Numbered from the stretch's first letter, positions 8,592-16,963 are shown. The stretch is 64,000 bases of DNA from Nocardia iowensis (GCF_019222765.1 NZ_CP078145.1:6324001-6388000); one strand, 5' to 3'. The notes: a model not told the origin generated them from the sequence alone. Made by a program: numbers and translations.

Positions 8592-9158
8592 ATGAACTCT
8601 CGGGGACCACTAGGTGGTTCGACCAGCGACGCACATCCGGGCGTGCCTCTCGGCGCGCAGCACTCCGCACTGGTTGTCCGACGCGCGCGAACCTCCGATG
8701 TGCCCGAGATCAAACGCCTCGTCGATGTCTACGCCGGTCGGATTCTGCTGGAGAAGAACCTGGTCACGCTGTACGAAGCCGTGCAGGAGTTCTGGGTGGC
8801 CGAGCTGGACGGCCGGGTGGTCGGCTGCGGTGCGCTGCATGTGCTGTGGGCCGATCTCGGCGAGGTGCGCACGGTCGCGGTGCATCCGGATGTCAAGGGC
8901 AGCGGGGTCGGCCGGATCGTGGTGGAACGGCTGATCGCGGTGGCCCGCGAGCTGGAGTTGCGGCGGGTATTCGTGCTGACCTTCGAGGTGGAGTTCTTCG
9001 CAAGGCACGGGTTCGTCGAGATCGAGGGCACGCCGGTGACCGCCGAGGTGTACGCGGAGATGTGCCGGTCCTACGACACCGGTGTCGCCGAGTTCCTCGA
9101 CCTGAGCTACGTGAAGCCGAACACCCTCGGCAATACTCGGATGCTGCTCACTCTCTGA
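8592..9158 (+). CDS. argA: GNAT-type N-acetylglutamate synthase
   Basis: 188-residue GNAT acetyltransferase matching the short actinobacterial ArgA (M. tuberculosis Rv2747). That enzyme makes N-acetylglutamate for arginine synthesis without an amino-acid-kinase domain. Landmarks are VVRRARTSDVPEIKRLVDVYAGR at 29-51, ILLEKNLVTLYEAVQEFWVAE, the acetyl-CoA loop VHPDVKGSGVGRIVVERLI and FEVEFFARHGFVEIEGTP. The ATG at 8592 is used; the open frame upstream is spurious. It is divergent from pgsA across about 180 bases and is followed closely by a YciI gene. Confidence 0.93.
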   Translation: MNSRGPLGGSTSDAHPGVPLGAQHSALVVRRARTSDVPEIKRLVDVYAGRILLEKNLVTLYEAVQEFWVAELDGRVVGCGALHVLWADLGEVRTVAVHPDVKGSGVGRIVVERLIAVARELELRRVFVLTFEVEFFARHGFVEIEGTPVTAEVYAEMCRSYDTGVAEFLDLSYVKPNTLGNTRMLLTL

Positions 9159-9187
9159 CATCCCGACGTACAGGAAGCGATCCACCC

Positions 9188-9472
9188 GTGCCGATCTTCG
9201 CCGTCCACTACACGTATTCCGACGCCACGGTTCCGGGCCGGGACACCCACCGGCCCGAGCACCGCGGCTGGCTGAGCGGTCTGCTCGCGGACGGCACGCT
9301 GCTCAGCAGTGGGCCGTACCCGGACGGGTCCGGTGCGCTGATCCTGTTCCAGGCCGAGGACGCGCAAGCGCTCAACGCGCTGCTCGCCCAGGATCCGTTC
9401 GCACGGGAACAGTTGATCGACGATGTTCGTGTCGTCGAATGGCAGCCGGTGATGGGCACTTTCGCGTCCTGA
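9188..9472 (+). CDS. YCII-family protein
   Basis: 94-residue YciI-like ferredoxin-fold protein (VPIFAVHYTYSD, HRPEHRGWLSGLLADGTLLSSGPYPDGSGALILFQ). The conserved His/Asp pair of the family is present as PEHRGWL plus later Asp residues. M. tuberculosis has a YCII-like protein (Rv2749) near argA and ftsK, so the gene is syntenic. Start is a GTG at 9188, 29 bases after argA. It is followed by a perfect hairpin. Biochemical role unknown. Confidence 0.85.
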   Translation: MPIFAVHYTYSDATVPGRDTHRPEHRGWLSGLLADGTLLSSGPYPDGSGALILFQAEDAQALNALLAQDPFAREQLIDDVRVVEWQPVMGTFAS

Positions 9473-9494
9473 CCGGCCGCTCCAGCCCGGTCCC

Positions 9495-9532
9495 GCTTCC
9501 CCCGCACGCCACCTCACGGGTGCGGGGGAAGC
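9495..9532 (+). terminator. Hairpin terminator after the YciI gene
   Basis: Perfect 13-bp inverted repeat (GCTTCCCCCGCAC and its complement) with a 12-base loop, 22 bases after the YciI stop. There is no U-tract, which is common in actinobacterial terminators. Confidence 0.75.
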
Positions 9533-9632
9533 ATCGGCATCTTCGCCTAGTTTGCCGAAAGTCAGTTAACTTGCGGCGACACACCGTGCGTGATACGGAC
9601 ATACCGCCTGCTCGACACGGCAGACTCGCGCC

Positions 9633-10178
9633 ATGCGCACATACGTAGCGGTTTTCGCGTCGACGGCCGCCACCGCCGGCCTGCTGTACGCGTATCTGGG
9701 TTCACCGGACAAATCGGACCCAGCAACCTCGTCCTCGGCTCGTCCGCTGACCCGGCCCGGTGTCGCCGACCCGGTGCTGTACCGGTCGGTGGACGGCTAC
9801 TACTTCCAGACCGCGGACCGCCGCATCACCTGCGGCATCCTCGATCAGCCGATCGGCCAACCGCGGCGCACAGCCGGTTGTCAGGGCGCGACCGGTCCCG
9901 CGCCGCCGCACATGCAGCAGTGCTGGAGCACCGATCCGGCCGCCGCCGCGCTCGCGGTCGGCGAGGACGCCGGATACCTGTGCGTGAACCAGGGGTTCTA
10001 CACCGGGCCGCAGGTCCAGCCCGGCGACGGCACCGGCGTCGGGCCGGTGCTGCCCGCCGGAGCCACCCTGAGCGCGCACGGATACACCTGTCGGGCCGAG
10101 ACTTTCAGCGTCACCTGTAGCAATGACGAAGACGGGCACGGTTTCGAGATCGCACCGGACAGCAACCGGGTGTTCTGA
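9633..10178 (+). CDS. Small secreted or membrane-anchored Cys-containing protein
   Basis: 181 residues with an N-terminal hydrophobic segment (YVAVFASTAATAGLLYAYLG) acting as a signal or anchor, a short Ser/Pro linker, then a compact extracytoplasmic domain. The domain holds YYFQTADRRITCGILDQPIG, CQGATGP, CWSTDP and YLCVNQGFYTGPQ. Six cysteines in the domain suggest three disulfides. It is clearly homologous to the lipoprotein at 12211-12831, sharing YYFQ..., LDQPI, the CQG/CW/LCVNQG cysteines, and a terminal GFEIAPDSNRVF. I recognise no named family. It converges on terC, 15 bases away. Confidence 0.82.
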   Translation: MRTYVAVFASTAATAGLLYAYLGSPDKSDPATSSSARPLTRPGVADPVLYRSVDGYYFQTADRRITCGILDQPIGQPRRTAGCQGATGPAPPHMQQCWSTDPAAAALAVGEDAGYLCVNQGFYTGPQVQPGDGTGVGPVLPAGATLSAHGYTCRAETFSVTCSNDEDGHGFEIAPDSNRVF

Positions 10179-10193
10179 ACGGTTACGCCCCGC

Positions 10194-11177
10194 TCAGTCC
10201 ACCCGGGTACGGGTACGGGTGCGCAGCAGGCTGGCGACCGTCACGATGATCAGGATGCCGAGGATGACACCGAGCGATAGCGAGGTGGAGATTTCCGGCA
10301 CGCTGACGTGCTCGCCGCCGTTGATGAACGGCAGCGTGTTCTCGTGCAACGCGTGCAGCACCAGCTTCACGCCGATGAACGCGAGGATGGCCGACAAACC
10401 GTAGGACAGATAGACCAGCCGATCGAGGAGTCCACCGATCAGGAAGTACAACTGCCGCAAACCCATGAGCGCGAACGCGTTTGCGGTGAATACCAGGTAC
10501 GGCTCGCTCGTCAGACCGTAGATCGCCGGGATCGAGTCCAGGGCGAACAGCAGGTCGGCGAAGCCGATCGCCAGCAGCGCGAGCAACAGCGGGGTCACCG
10601 CACGACGTCCGTCGATGCGGGTGACCAGCTTGTCGCCGTCGTAGCTGTCGGTGGTCGGCAGCACCCGTTTGGCCAGCGCGACAACCCGGCTGTCGCGCTT
10701 CTCCTCGTGCTCGACTTCGTGGCCGCTCTCCCTGATGAGGTTGGCGGCGGTGTAGATGAGGAAGAGGCCGAAGAGGTAGAACACCCAGCTGAACGCGTTG
10801 ATCGCGGCCGCGCCGACGGCGATGAACGCCCCGCGCATCACCAGCGCGATCACGATGCCGATCAGCAGCACCTTCTGCTGATAGATCCGCGGCACGGCGA
10901 AGGTGGACATGATGATCAGGAAGATGAACAGGTTGTCCACCGAGAGCGCCTTCTCGGTGACGAAGCCCGCGTAGTACTCGCCGGCGAACGTGGAACCCCA
11001 TTGCCAGGCGACGTAACCGCCGAAGGCGAGGGCGAGCCCGATATAGATCGCGGACCAGAACCCGGACTCCCGGAAGCTCGGTTCGTGCGGGGTGCGCACG
11101 TGGGCGTAGAAGTCGAAAACGAACAGGCCGAGGACCACCACGATGGTGATCACCCACTCGAGTGCGGTTACCTGCAT
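10194..11177 (-). CDS. TerC/Alx-family integral membrane protein
   Basis: 327-residue polytopic protein with about eight membrane segments. Both TerC signatures are present: TEKALSVDNLFIFLIIM at about 73-89 and FALDSIPAIYGLTSEPY near 206-222. TerC/Alx proteins are linked to manganese export, pH or tellurium stress. The loop at about 150-190 is charged. I looked for a yybP-ykoY (Mn) riboswitch in the 130 bases upstream and saw none. It is a single-gene unit, divergent from the methyltransferase at 11308. Confidence 0.93.
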   Translation of the reverse strand: MQVTALEWVITIVVVLGLFVFDFYAHVRTPHEPSFRESGFWSAIYIGLALAFGGYVAWQWGSTFAGEYYAGFVTEKALSVDNLFIFLIIMSTFAVPRIYQQKVLLIGIVIALVMRGAFIAVGAAAINAFSWVFYLFGLFLIYTAANLIRESGHEVEHEEKRDSRVVALAKRVLPTTDSYDGDKLVTRIDGRRAVTPLLLALLAIGFADLLFALDSIPAIYGLTSEPYLVFTANAFALMGLRQLYFLIGGLLDRLVYLSYGLSAILAFIGVKLVLHALHENTLPFINGGEHVSVPEISTSLSLGVILGILIIVTVASLLRTRTRTRVD

Positions 11178-11307
11178 GCGATGTGTCGATCGTCAGGGGT
11201 CATGGCGTCCATAGTGCCCGATTTGTCCGTTCCAGTCGGCTAGCGGCGTGATTGCTGACCATAATTTCACATGCGTCCAGTCGTACGTCCGTGCCAGAGT
11301 GGCGAAT

Positions 11308-12135
11308 GTGACCGACAACTACCTCCTGCTGAACAGGGCCAACTGGGACGAGCGCGCACCGGTACACGCCGCGTCGCGCGATTACGCGGTAGAGCGGTTC
11401 CTCGCCGAACCGGACTTCCTCAGCGAGGTGGTGCGGTTCGATCTGCCGCTGCTCGGCGAGGTCAGCGGGCTGCGCGGGGTGCATCTGCAATGTCACATCG
11501 GCACCGACACGCTCTCGCTGGCTCGGCTCGGCGCCACCATGACCGGACTCGACTTCTCACCGGCCTCGCTGGCGCAGGCGCGAACGCTGGCCGAAAAAAC
11601 CGGTGCGCACGTGGATTTCGTCGAATCGGATGTCTATGACGCGGTATCCGCGCTCGGCGGTGCGCAATTCGACCTGGTGTACACCGGAATCGGTGCGCTG
11701 TGCTGGCTTCCGAGCATCGACCGCTGGGCGCGGACCGTGGCGGGGCTGCTGCGGCCCGGCGGGCGGCTGTTCATTCGGGAGATCCATCCGACGCTCGCCA
11801 CGATCGATGAGACCCACACGGATCGGCTGGTCATCGGCTACCCGTACTTCGAAACGCCCGAGCCGATGGTGTTTTCCGACGGCGGCACCTACGTGGAATC
11901 CGATGTCCAGTTCGACCAAACCACCACCCACGAATGGAATCACGGGTTCGGTGAGATGGTGACCGCGCTGTTGAACGCCGGTCTGTCGATCACCGGACTC
12001 ACCGAGCACCGGAGTGTGCCGTGGGAGGCGCTGCCCGGACAGATGACGCTCGGGACCGGCGGCGAATGGCACCTCACCGAGCACCCGGAGCGGTTGCCGC
12101 TCAGTTACACCCTGCAGGCGCGCAAGCTGGAGTGA
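11308..12135 (+). CDS. Class I SAM-dependent methyltransferase
   Basis: 275-residue methyltransferase of the Methyltransf_11/25 type. The SAM motif I is the slightly unusual GVHLQCHIGTDTLSLARLG, motif II is TGLDFSPASLAQAR, motif III LVYTGIGALCWLPS, and motif IV VAGLLRPGGRLFIREIHP. GTG at 11308 is chosen, since it begins VTDNYLLLNRANWDERAPVH, the usual N terminus of this actinobacterial group. The GTG/ATG frame to 11248 adds 20 unlikely residues. Substrate unknown. Confidence 0.85.
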   Translation: MTDNYLLLNRANWDERAPVHAASRDYAVERFLAEPDFLSEVVRFDLPLLGEVSGLRGVHLQCHIGTDTLSLARLGATMTGLDFSPASLAQARTLAEKTGAHVDFVESDVYDAVSALGGAQFDLVYTGIGALCWLPSIDRWARTVAGLLRPGGRLFIREIHPTLATIDETHTDRLVIGYPYFETPEPMVFSDGGTYVESDVQFDQTTTHEWNHGFGEMVTALLNAGLSITGLTEHRSVPWEALPGQMTLGTGGEWHLTEHPERLPLSYTLQARKLE

Positions 12136-12210
12136 TAGCCATCCAACACAGTGCCGCGGGACACGGCGCGTCCTGGCCGAAAGCCGAGTGCCGCACGACA
12201 GAATGCCGTC

Positions 12211-12831
12211 ATGCAAATCCGAGAAGCTCGTATCGCCGTGGTGCCGTGCGCCGTCGCGCTGGCGCTGCTGGCCGGATGTGGGGACGACGACAAGGGTTCG
12301 GGGACACCGACCTCCAGTTCGGTGCCGCCGAGCTCGCACGCGCCGAGTTCCTCGGCAACCCCGACGACCCCGATGACCACCACGGCCGCGCCGACCACCA
12401 CGCGCGGCCCCGTGTCCGGTCCGGTCGATCCGGCGCAGTACCGGCAGCAGATGGGGTACTACTTCCAGTCGCCGACCGGTTCGTTCCTCTGCGCGATCCT
12501 CGATCAGCCGATCGATGACAACGCTCAGGTCGGCTGTCAGGGGCCGACCACGCCCGCACCCGCCGACCTGCAGGACTGCTGGAGCAAGAGTCCGATGGCG
12601 AGCACGCTGACTGTCGGGAAACGTTCAGGGGCACTCTGCTTGAATCAGGGCGTGTTCGTCGGCGCGCCGATCGACGGCGGTAGCCGCGGGGGTGGACGGG
12701 TACTTCCGTATGGCGGGATGCTGACCGTCGGACCGTTCACTTGCGACTCCGCCGAGAGCGGCGTGACCTGCACGAACAACACCACCGGGGCTGGGTTCAA
12801 GATCGCTCGGGAGGCCAACCGAACCTTCTGA
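12211..12831 (+). CDS. Secreted lipoprotein, paralogue of the protein at 9633
   Basis: 206 residues. It has a lipoprotein signal peptide with lipobox LLAGC (lipidated Cys near residue 22), a Ser/Thr/Pro linker, then the same six-cysteine domain as the 9633-10178 protein (YYFQSPTGSFLCAILDQPID, CQGPTTPAPADLQDCWSKSP, LCLNQGVFVGAP, FTCDSAESGVTCTNN, ending FKIAREANRTF). ATG 12211 is preferred over GTG 12151 because it begins the signal peptide. Probably anchored to the outer face of the membrane. Function unknown. Confidence 0.85.
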   Translation: MQIREARIAVVPCAVALALLAGCGDDDKGSGTPTSSSVPPSSHAPSSSATPTTPMTTTAAPTTTRGPVSGPVDPAQYRQQMGYYFQSPTGSFLCAILDQPIDDNAQVGCQGPTTPAPADLQDCWSKSPMASTLTVGKRSGALCLNQGVFVGAPIDGGSRGGGRVLPYGGMLTVGPFTCDSAESGVTCTNNTTGAGFKIAREANRTF

Positions 12832-12915
12832 GACGGCTAATCCCGGTTCCCAACGCGGGATCCGGATGTTAGCGTCGATACCAGAGAACGCACACGACCA
12901 GGAAGGCGAAGGACG

Positions 12916-13023
12916 ATGGCAGGGACCGAGCAGCGCTCGCGCAACGGTGCCTGGCAGTCGCGCGCCAACGCCGTGCTATCGACCGTCACCTATCGACGGC
13001 TGAACGTCCGGAGCGGCCCCTGA
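12916..13023 (+). CDS. 35-codon small ORF, possible leader peptide
   Basis: ATG at 12916 with purine-rich GGAAGG/GAAGG upstream, stop TGA at 13021-13023. The peptide (MAGTEQRSRNGAWQSRANAV, then LSTVTYRRLNVRSGP) has six arginines in 35 residues and includes the codons CTA, CGA and CGG close together. A strong intrinsic terminator begins 23 bases after the stop, and a tRNA-Arg gene begins 10 bases beyond that. The ORF could be a free-standing small gene ended by that terminator or the leader of an attenuator. No family recognised. Confidence 0.5.
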   Translation: MAGTEQRSRNGAWQSRANAVLSTVTYRRLNVRSGP

Positions 13024-13046
13024 TCCGTGTCTTCCATAGACCCGTG

Positions 13047-13092
13047 AAAGGGGTCACTCCGCGGCAAACGCCAACGAGTGACCCCTTTTTCG
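13047..13092 (+). terminator. Intrinsic terminator between the small ORF and the tRNA cluster
   Basis: A 13-bp perfect stem (AAAGGGGTCACTC with GAGTGACCCCTTT) and a 16-base loop, followed by a run of T. It has the full textbook form, unusual for this genome's neighbourhood. It sits only about 10 bases upstream of the first tRNA. Confidence 0.85.
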
Positions 13093-13100
13093 TGTTTCAG

Positions 13101-13172
13101 ATCCGTGTAGCTCAGTGGAAGAGCGGCACCCTCCGAAGGTGCAGGTCGGTGGTTCGACTCCACTCACGGATA
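13101..13172 (+). tRNA. tRNA-Arg (anticodon CCG)
   Basis: 72-base cloverleaf. Acceptor ATCCGTG/CACGGAT, D stem GCTC/GAGC, anticodon stem GCACC/GGTGC with loop CTCCGAA (anticodon CCG, reads CGG), T arm GGTGG-TTCGACT-CCACT with one G-U pair. CCA is not encoded. It is first of three tandem tRNAs. Confidence 0.9.
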
Positions 13173-13182
13173 CGAAACCCGA

Positions 13183-13257
13183 TCCCTCGTAGCCCAATCG
13201 GTAGAGGCACCGGACCTAGATTCCGGGAAGGTGCGAGTTCGAATCTCGCCGAGGGAA
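13183..13257 (+). tRNA. Atypical tRNA, anticodon loop reads TAG but with C33 and a short variable loop
   Basis: Acceptor TCCCTCG/CGAGGGA, D stem GCC/GGC, anticodon stem CCGGA/TCCGG, 6-base variable region GAAGGT, T arm GCGAG-TTCGAAT-CTCGC, discriminator A and an encoded CCA (13258-13260). The loop is CCTAGAT. That puts TAG at 34-36 (a Leu CTA-type anticodon) but with C instead of the near-universal U at 33. A leucine tRNA would also need a long variable arm, which is absent. Charging identity is therefore uncertain and it may be a decayed or pseudo-tRNA, although all stems pair. Confidence 0.7.
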
Positions 13258-13280
13258 CCACCCCCGCATCCGCGGGGCGA

Positions 13281-13353
13281 GCGTTCGTAGCTCAACGGAT
13301 AGAGCACCTGGTTACGAGCCAGGCGGTTGGAGGTTCGAATCCTCCCGAGCGCA
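13281..13353 (+). tRNA. tRNA-Arg (anticodon ACG)
   Basis: 73-base cloverleaf with acceptor GCGTTCG/CGAGCGC, anticodon stem CCTGG/CCAGG and loop TTACGAG (anticodon ACG, decoded as ICG for CGU/CGC/CGA). An encoded CCA lies at 13354-13356. It is the last of the three-tRNA cluster and converges on ftsK, whose stop is at 13388. Confidence 0.95.
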
Positions 13354-13387
13354 CCAGGAAACAAGCGGCCGCGGCCGACGATCGAAA

Positions 13388-15958
13388 CTAGGCGGACTCC
13401 TCCGGTGGGGGTTCGCCTTCGCCGCCGCGGATCGACCACAGTAGGCCTTCGAGTTCATCGGGTTTGATGAGGACGTCGCGGGCCTTTGAGCCCTCGCTTG
13501 GGCCGACTACGCCGCGGGTTTCCATCAGGTCCATCAGGCGGCCGGCCTTGGCGAAGCCGACGCGGAGCTTGCGTTGCAGCATCGAGGTGGAGCCGAATTG
13601 TGAGGTGACGACGAGTTCTACGGCTTGGATGAATACGTCGAGGTCGTCGCCGATGTCGGGGTCGACATCCTTTTTCTCGCCCGTCTTGGCGGCGGTGACG
13701 CCCTCCTGATATTCGGGCTCGGCCTGGTTCTTGGCGAAGTCGACGACGGCGTGGATTTCCTCGTCGCTGATGAACGCGCCCTGCAGGCGGGTTGGTTTGT
13801 TCGCGCCCATCGGCAGGAAAAGGCCGTCGCCCATGCCGATCAGCTTCTCGGCGCCGGGCTGATCCAGGATGACCCGCGAGTCCGTCAACGACGAGGTGGC
13901 GAAGGCCAACCGGGACGGCACGTTGGTCTTGATCAGGCCGGTGACCACGTCGACCGAGGGTCGCTGGGTGGCGAGCACCAGGTGAATGCCTGCGGCGCGG
14001 GCCTTTTGGGTGATCCGCACGATCGCGTCCTCGACGTCGCGGGGCGCGGTCATCATCAGGTCGGCGAGCTCGTCGACGATGGCGAGGATGTACGGGTAGG
14101 GCCGGTACACCCGCTCGCTGCCCAGCGGGGCGGTGATCGCGCCCGACTTCACCTTCTTGTTGAAGTCGTCGATGTGGCGAACCTTGTTGGCCTGCATGTC
14201 CTGATAGCGCTGCTCCATCTCCTCGACCAGCCAGGTCAGCGCGGCGGCCGCCTTCTTCGGCTGGGTGATGATGGGCGTGATCAGGTGCGGAATGCCCTCG
14301 TACGGGGTGAGTTCCACCATTTTCGGGTCGATCAGGATCATCCTGACCTCTTCCGGCGTCGCCCGATGCAGCAGCGAGACCAGCATCGAGTTCACGAAAC
14401 TCGACTTACCCGAGCCGGTGGAACCGGCGACCAACAGGTGCGGCATCTTGGCGAGGTTCGCCGCGAGGTAATCGCCCTCGATGTTCTTGCCGAGCCCGAT
14501 CACCAACGGGTGGTGGTCGTTTCGGGTCGACGGCGCCTTGAGCACGTCGGCGAGGCGGACCAGCTCGCGATCGGAATTGGGCACCTCGATGCCGACGGCG
14601 GACTTGCCGGGAATCGGGGCGAGCAGCCGAACATTCTCCGTCGCAACGGCATAGGCGATATTGCGGGCCAGCGCGGTGATCTTCTCGACCTTCACGCCCG
14701 GACCGAGTTCCACCTCGTAGCGGGTGACCGTCGGGCCGCGCACGAAACCGGTGACGGCGGCGTCGATTTTGAACTGCACCAGCACCTCGGTGATCGCCTC
14801 GATCATCGATTCGTTGGCGGCACTGCGCTTCTTGGGCGGGTCGCCGTCGGTGAGCAGCGACATCGGCGGCAGCACGTAGTCGCCCTCGACCTCGCGGTCG
14901 GCGACGAACTCGAGTTGCTTGGGTGGCGGCGGGGTCTGGTCTTCGACTTTGACCGGGCGCTGCTTTTTCGGTTTCGGTTTCGCCGCGGGCTCTTCGGCGG
15001 CAATCGGCTTGGCATCGCGCAGCGGCGGCTCGCCGATCACCTCGGTCGCGGCGTCGGGATCGCCGAATTCGTCGGGCGGGTAGTTCTCTACCGGCGTGCG
15101 GCCGCGCCGCTTGGCTTTGGCGGAATGCAGCGGGAACCCGTCGGCGTCGTATTTCGCCGGGTCGTACTCGCCGTATTCGTTGTACTCACCGTATTCGTCG
15201 CCGCCGCTGCCGGTGCCGAAGTACTCGCGCAGCCGGTCCGGCACCTCGCGCACCGTGGTGCCGGTCAGCAGCAGCACCCCGAAGACGATGGCCAGCAACA
15301 GAATCGGCACCGAAAGCCAGGCGGTGAGCCCGTCGGTGAGCGGCCCGCCCACCACGAAGCCGACGAAACCCGCTGCGCGCGAACGCCCGTGCGGATCGGT
15401 CGGCGCCCCCGCGATGACATGCCACAGTCCGAGCATCGGCAGCCCGACCAGCAGGCCGCCGAGCACCAGCCGCGGCCGGATCTCCGGGTGTGCCTCGGTG
15501 CGCATCAGGATGACCGCGATCATGGTGGCCACGAACGGCAGTCCCGCCGAGGCGGATCCGGACACCGCGCGAATGGCCTCGCCCACCCAATGCCCGACCG
15601 GGCCACCCGCCGACAGCCACACCGCGGCCGCGATCACCGCGCTCAACGCGATCAGGGCCAGCGCGATGCCGTCGCGCCGGTGGCCGTGCTCGATCTCGCC
15701 CGCCTTGCTCAAGGTCCGGGTGGTGGCGCCGAGGCCGCGCGCGAGCATGTTCCAGCCGCTGCTGATGCCGCGGCTCAGCACCGCGAGCGGCGCGGTGTTC
15801 GACTTGCGCCGAACCGGTCGGCGAGCGGGTGCGCGGCGCCCGCGCGGAGTCGACGCCGCGCGGGGTGTCGCCGAACGGGACCGTGCCGCCGTGGTCCTTC
15901 CCCGCGCCGATCCCGCCCGCGCCCGAGTAGTCGTGGTGCTGCGGGACTTACCTGCCAT
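13388..15958 (-). CDS. ftsK: FtsK/SpoIIIE DNA translocase
   Basis: 856-residue septal DNA pump that clears and segregates chromosome termini at division. A very basic Ser/Thr/Arg/Ala N terminus (about 1-75) precedes four membrane segments (about 95-232), then a Pro/Glu/Lys linker. The motor has Walker A AGSTGSGKSSFV near residue 510, Walker B IVDELADLMM, and the C-terminal gamma winged helix (FGSTSMLQRKLRVGFAKAGRLMDLMETRG, about 786-831) that reads KOPS sites. Length fits actinobacterial FtsK. M. tuberculosis ftsK (Rv2748c) is in the same context. Confidence 0.97.
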   Translation of the reverse strand: MAGKSRSTTTTRARAGSARGRTTAARSRSATPRAASTPRGRRAPARRPVRRKSNTAPLAVLSRGISSGWNMLARGLGATTRTLSKAGEIEHGHRRDGIALALIALSAVIAAAVWLSAGGPVGHWVGEAIRAVSGSASAGLPFVATMIAVILMRTEAHPEIRPRLVLGGLLVGLPMLGLWHVIAGAPTDPHGRSRAAGFVGFVVGGPLTDGLTAWLSVPILLLAIVFGVLLLTGTTVREVPDRLREYFGTGSGGDEYGEYNEYGEYDPAKYDADGFPLHSAKAKRRGRTPVENYPPDEFGDPDAATEVIGEPPLRDAKPIAAEEPAAKPKPKKQRPVKVEDQTPPPPKQLEFVADREVEGDYVLPPMSLLTDGDPPKKRSAANESMIEAITEVLVQFKIDAAVTGFVRGPTVTRYEVELGPGVKVEKITALARNIAYAVATENVRLLAPIPGKSAVGIEVPNSDRELVRLADVLKAPSTRNDHHPLVIGLGKNIEGDYLAANLAKMPHLLVAGSTGSGKSSFVNSMLVSLLHRATPEEVRMILIDPKMVELTPYEGIPHLITPIITQPKKAAAALTWLVEEMEQRYQDMQANKVRHIDDFNKKVKSGAITAPLGSERVYRPYPYILAIVDELADLMMTAPRDVEDAIVRITQKARAAGIHLVLATQRPSVDVVTGLIKTNVPSRLAFATSSLTDSRVILDQPGAEKLIGMGDGLFLPMGANKPTRLQGAFISDEEIHAVVDFAKNQAEPEYQEGVTAAKTGEKKDVDPDIGDDLDVFIQAVELVVTSQFGSTSMLQRKLRVGFAKAGRLMDLMETRGVVGPSEGSKARDVLIKPDELEGLLWSIRGGEGEPPPEESA

Positions 15959-16147
15959 GGACCCAGGCTAGCCGCAAACGCCCCATCGAGACCATCCGCA
16001 ACACTGGTATCGCGGGCATCAGGGGCCGCTAACTGTGCGGATGCCCAGGTCGCCGCCGATCCGGGGCCGCGCTCGAACCGACCGAGCTCAGGGCGGCCTC
16101 CGCGTGTCGAACGCGCCGCCCCCAGCGCCTGATCGGCGCCGTTCGGG

Positions 16148-16771
16148 TCAGACGGACCGGTCCAGCCTCAGTACGGCCCGTACCGCCTCGGGGTCGCCCG
16201 AGGTCTCGAGGCGGACCTCGTCGCGGCCGAACGCGTGCAACAGCAGTTCCGACGGTTTGGCTAGCAACGTCACCGCACCGCCCCGCTTCGGCTGGATGAC
16301 CGCACGTTTGCCGTCCGGGGTCGCCAGGACCACCGTGACCGGCGAGGCGCGATAGGACCGCCGCGCCATCTTGCTGACCAAGAACCAGTATTTGGCCTCG
16401 TCGGCGGCCGGCAGGTCGCGCGGCTCCCAGCCGGATGAGCCACGGCGCACGTCTTCGTGGTGGACGAACATTTCGGCCAGGTTCGCGAGCGCGTCGATCG
16501 GCCGCAGTGGTGACCACCACGGCGGCCCGGTCCGGACCAGCTCCAGCAGCTCAGGGAACGACTTGCGGGCCGTTTTCGCTTGCACGCCTTGGAGATACCC
16601 GGCGAACGGCTTCAGCACGATGCCGAGCGAGGCGTCCAGCCGTCGCTCGCGAACCACCAAGTGCGCGGCCAGGTCTCGCACCGTCCAGGTCCCGCAGAGA
16701 GTCGGTGCCTCCGGCCCGGCCGCCGTCATCGTCTCGACGAGCCGCTGACGTTCGCGCTGCGCGATGCTCAC
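16148..16771 (-). CDS. TIGR03085-type maleylpyruvate-isomerase/DinB-like protein
   Basis: 207-residue four-helix metal-binding protein of the mycothiol-dependent maleylpyruvate isomerase N-terminal superfamily, TIGR03085 branch. Signatures are LCGTWTVRDLAAHLVVRERR, the histidine of which is a metal ligand, and NLAEMFVHHEDVRRG with two adjacent histidines completing the site. The C-terminal part (LLAKPSELLLHAFGRD) matches the family. GTG 16771 (VSIAQRERQRLVE) is chosen; the longer frame upstream is not protein-like. Substrate unknown; members may use mycothiol. Confidence 0.87.
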   Translation of the reverse strand: MSIAQRERQRLVETMTAAGPEAPTLCGTWTVRDLAAHLVVRERRLDASLGIVLKPFAGYLQGVQAKTARKSFPELLELVRTGPPWWSPLRPIDALANLAEMFVHHEDVRRGSSGWEPRDLPAADEAKYWFLVSKMARRSYRASPVTVVLATPDGKRAVIQPKRGGAVTLLAKPSELLLHAFGRDEVRLETSGDPEAVRAVLRLDRSV

Positions 16772-16963
16772 CCCCTGAACATACCGACCACCGCTCCAAT
16801 GTGGCAGCTCCGACATCCCGAAACCCCACGCGCCGCCCACAAGTGGGTGCCGACCGCAGACCGAGGCCCCGAATTCTCGGGTAGCGCAATGAGGGTTCGC
16901 TATGTACCTTGTCTCTCGGTCCATCGGGTCGTGGGCCTTATAAACAAGAAGGGCAAATCCCCT

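Noticed and set aside
11178..11307. yybP-ykoY manganese riboswitch before terC
   Set aside because: No matching paired elements or conserved loop words in the short gap.
13625..16132. 835-codon plus-strand ORF opposite ftsK
   Set aside because: Same reason: antisense of FtsK, with no domain or ribosome site.
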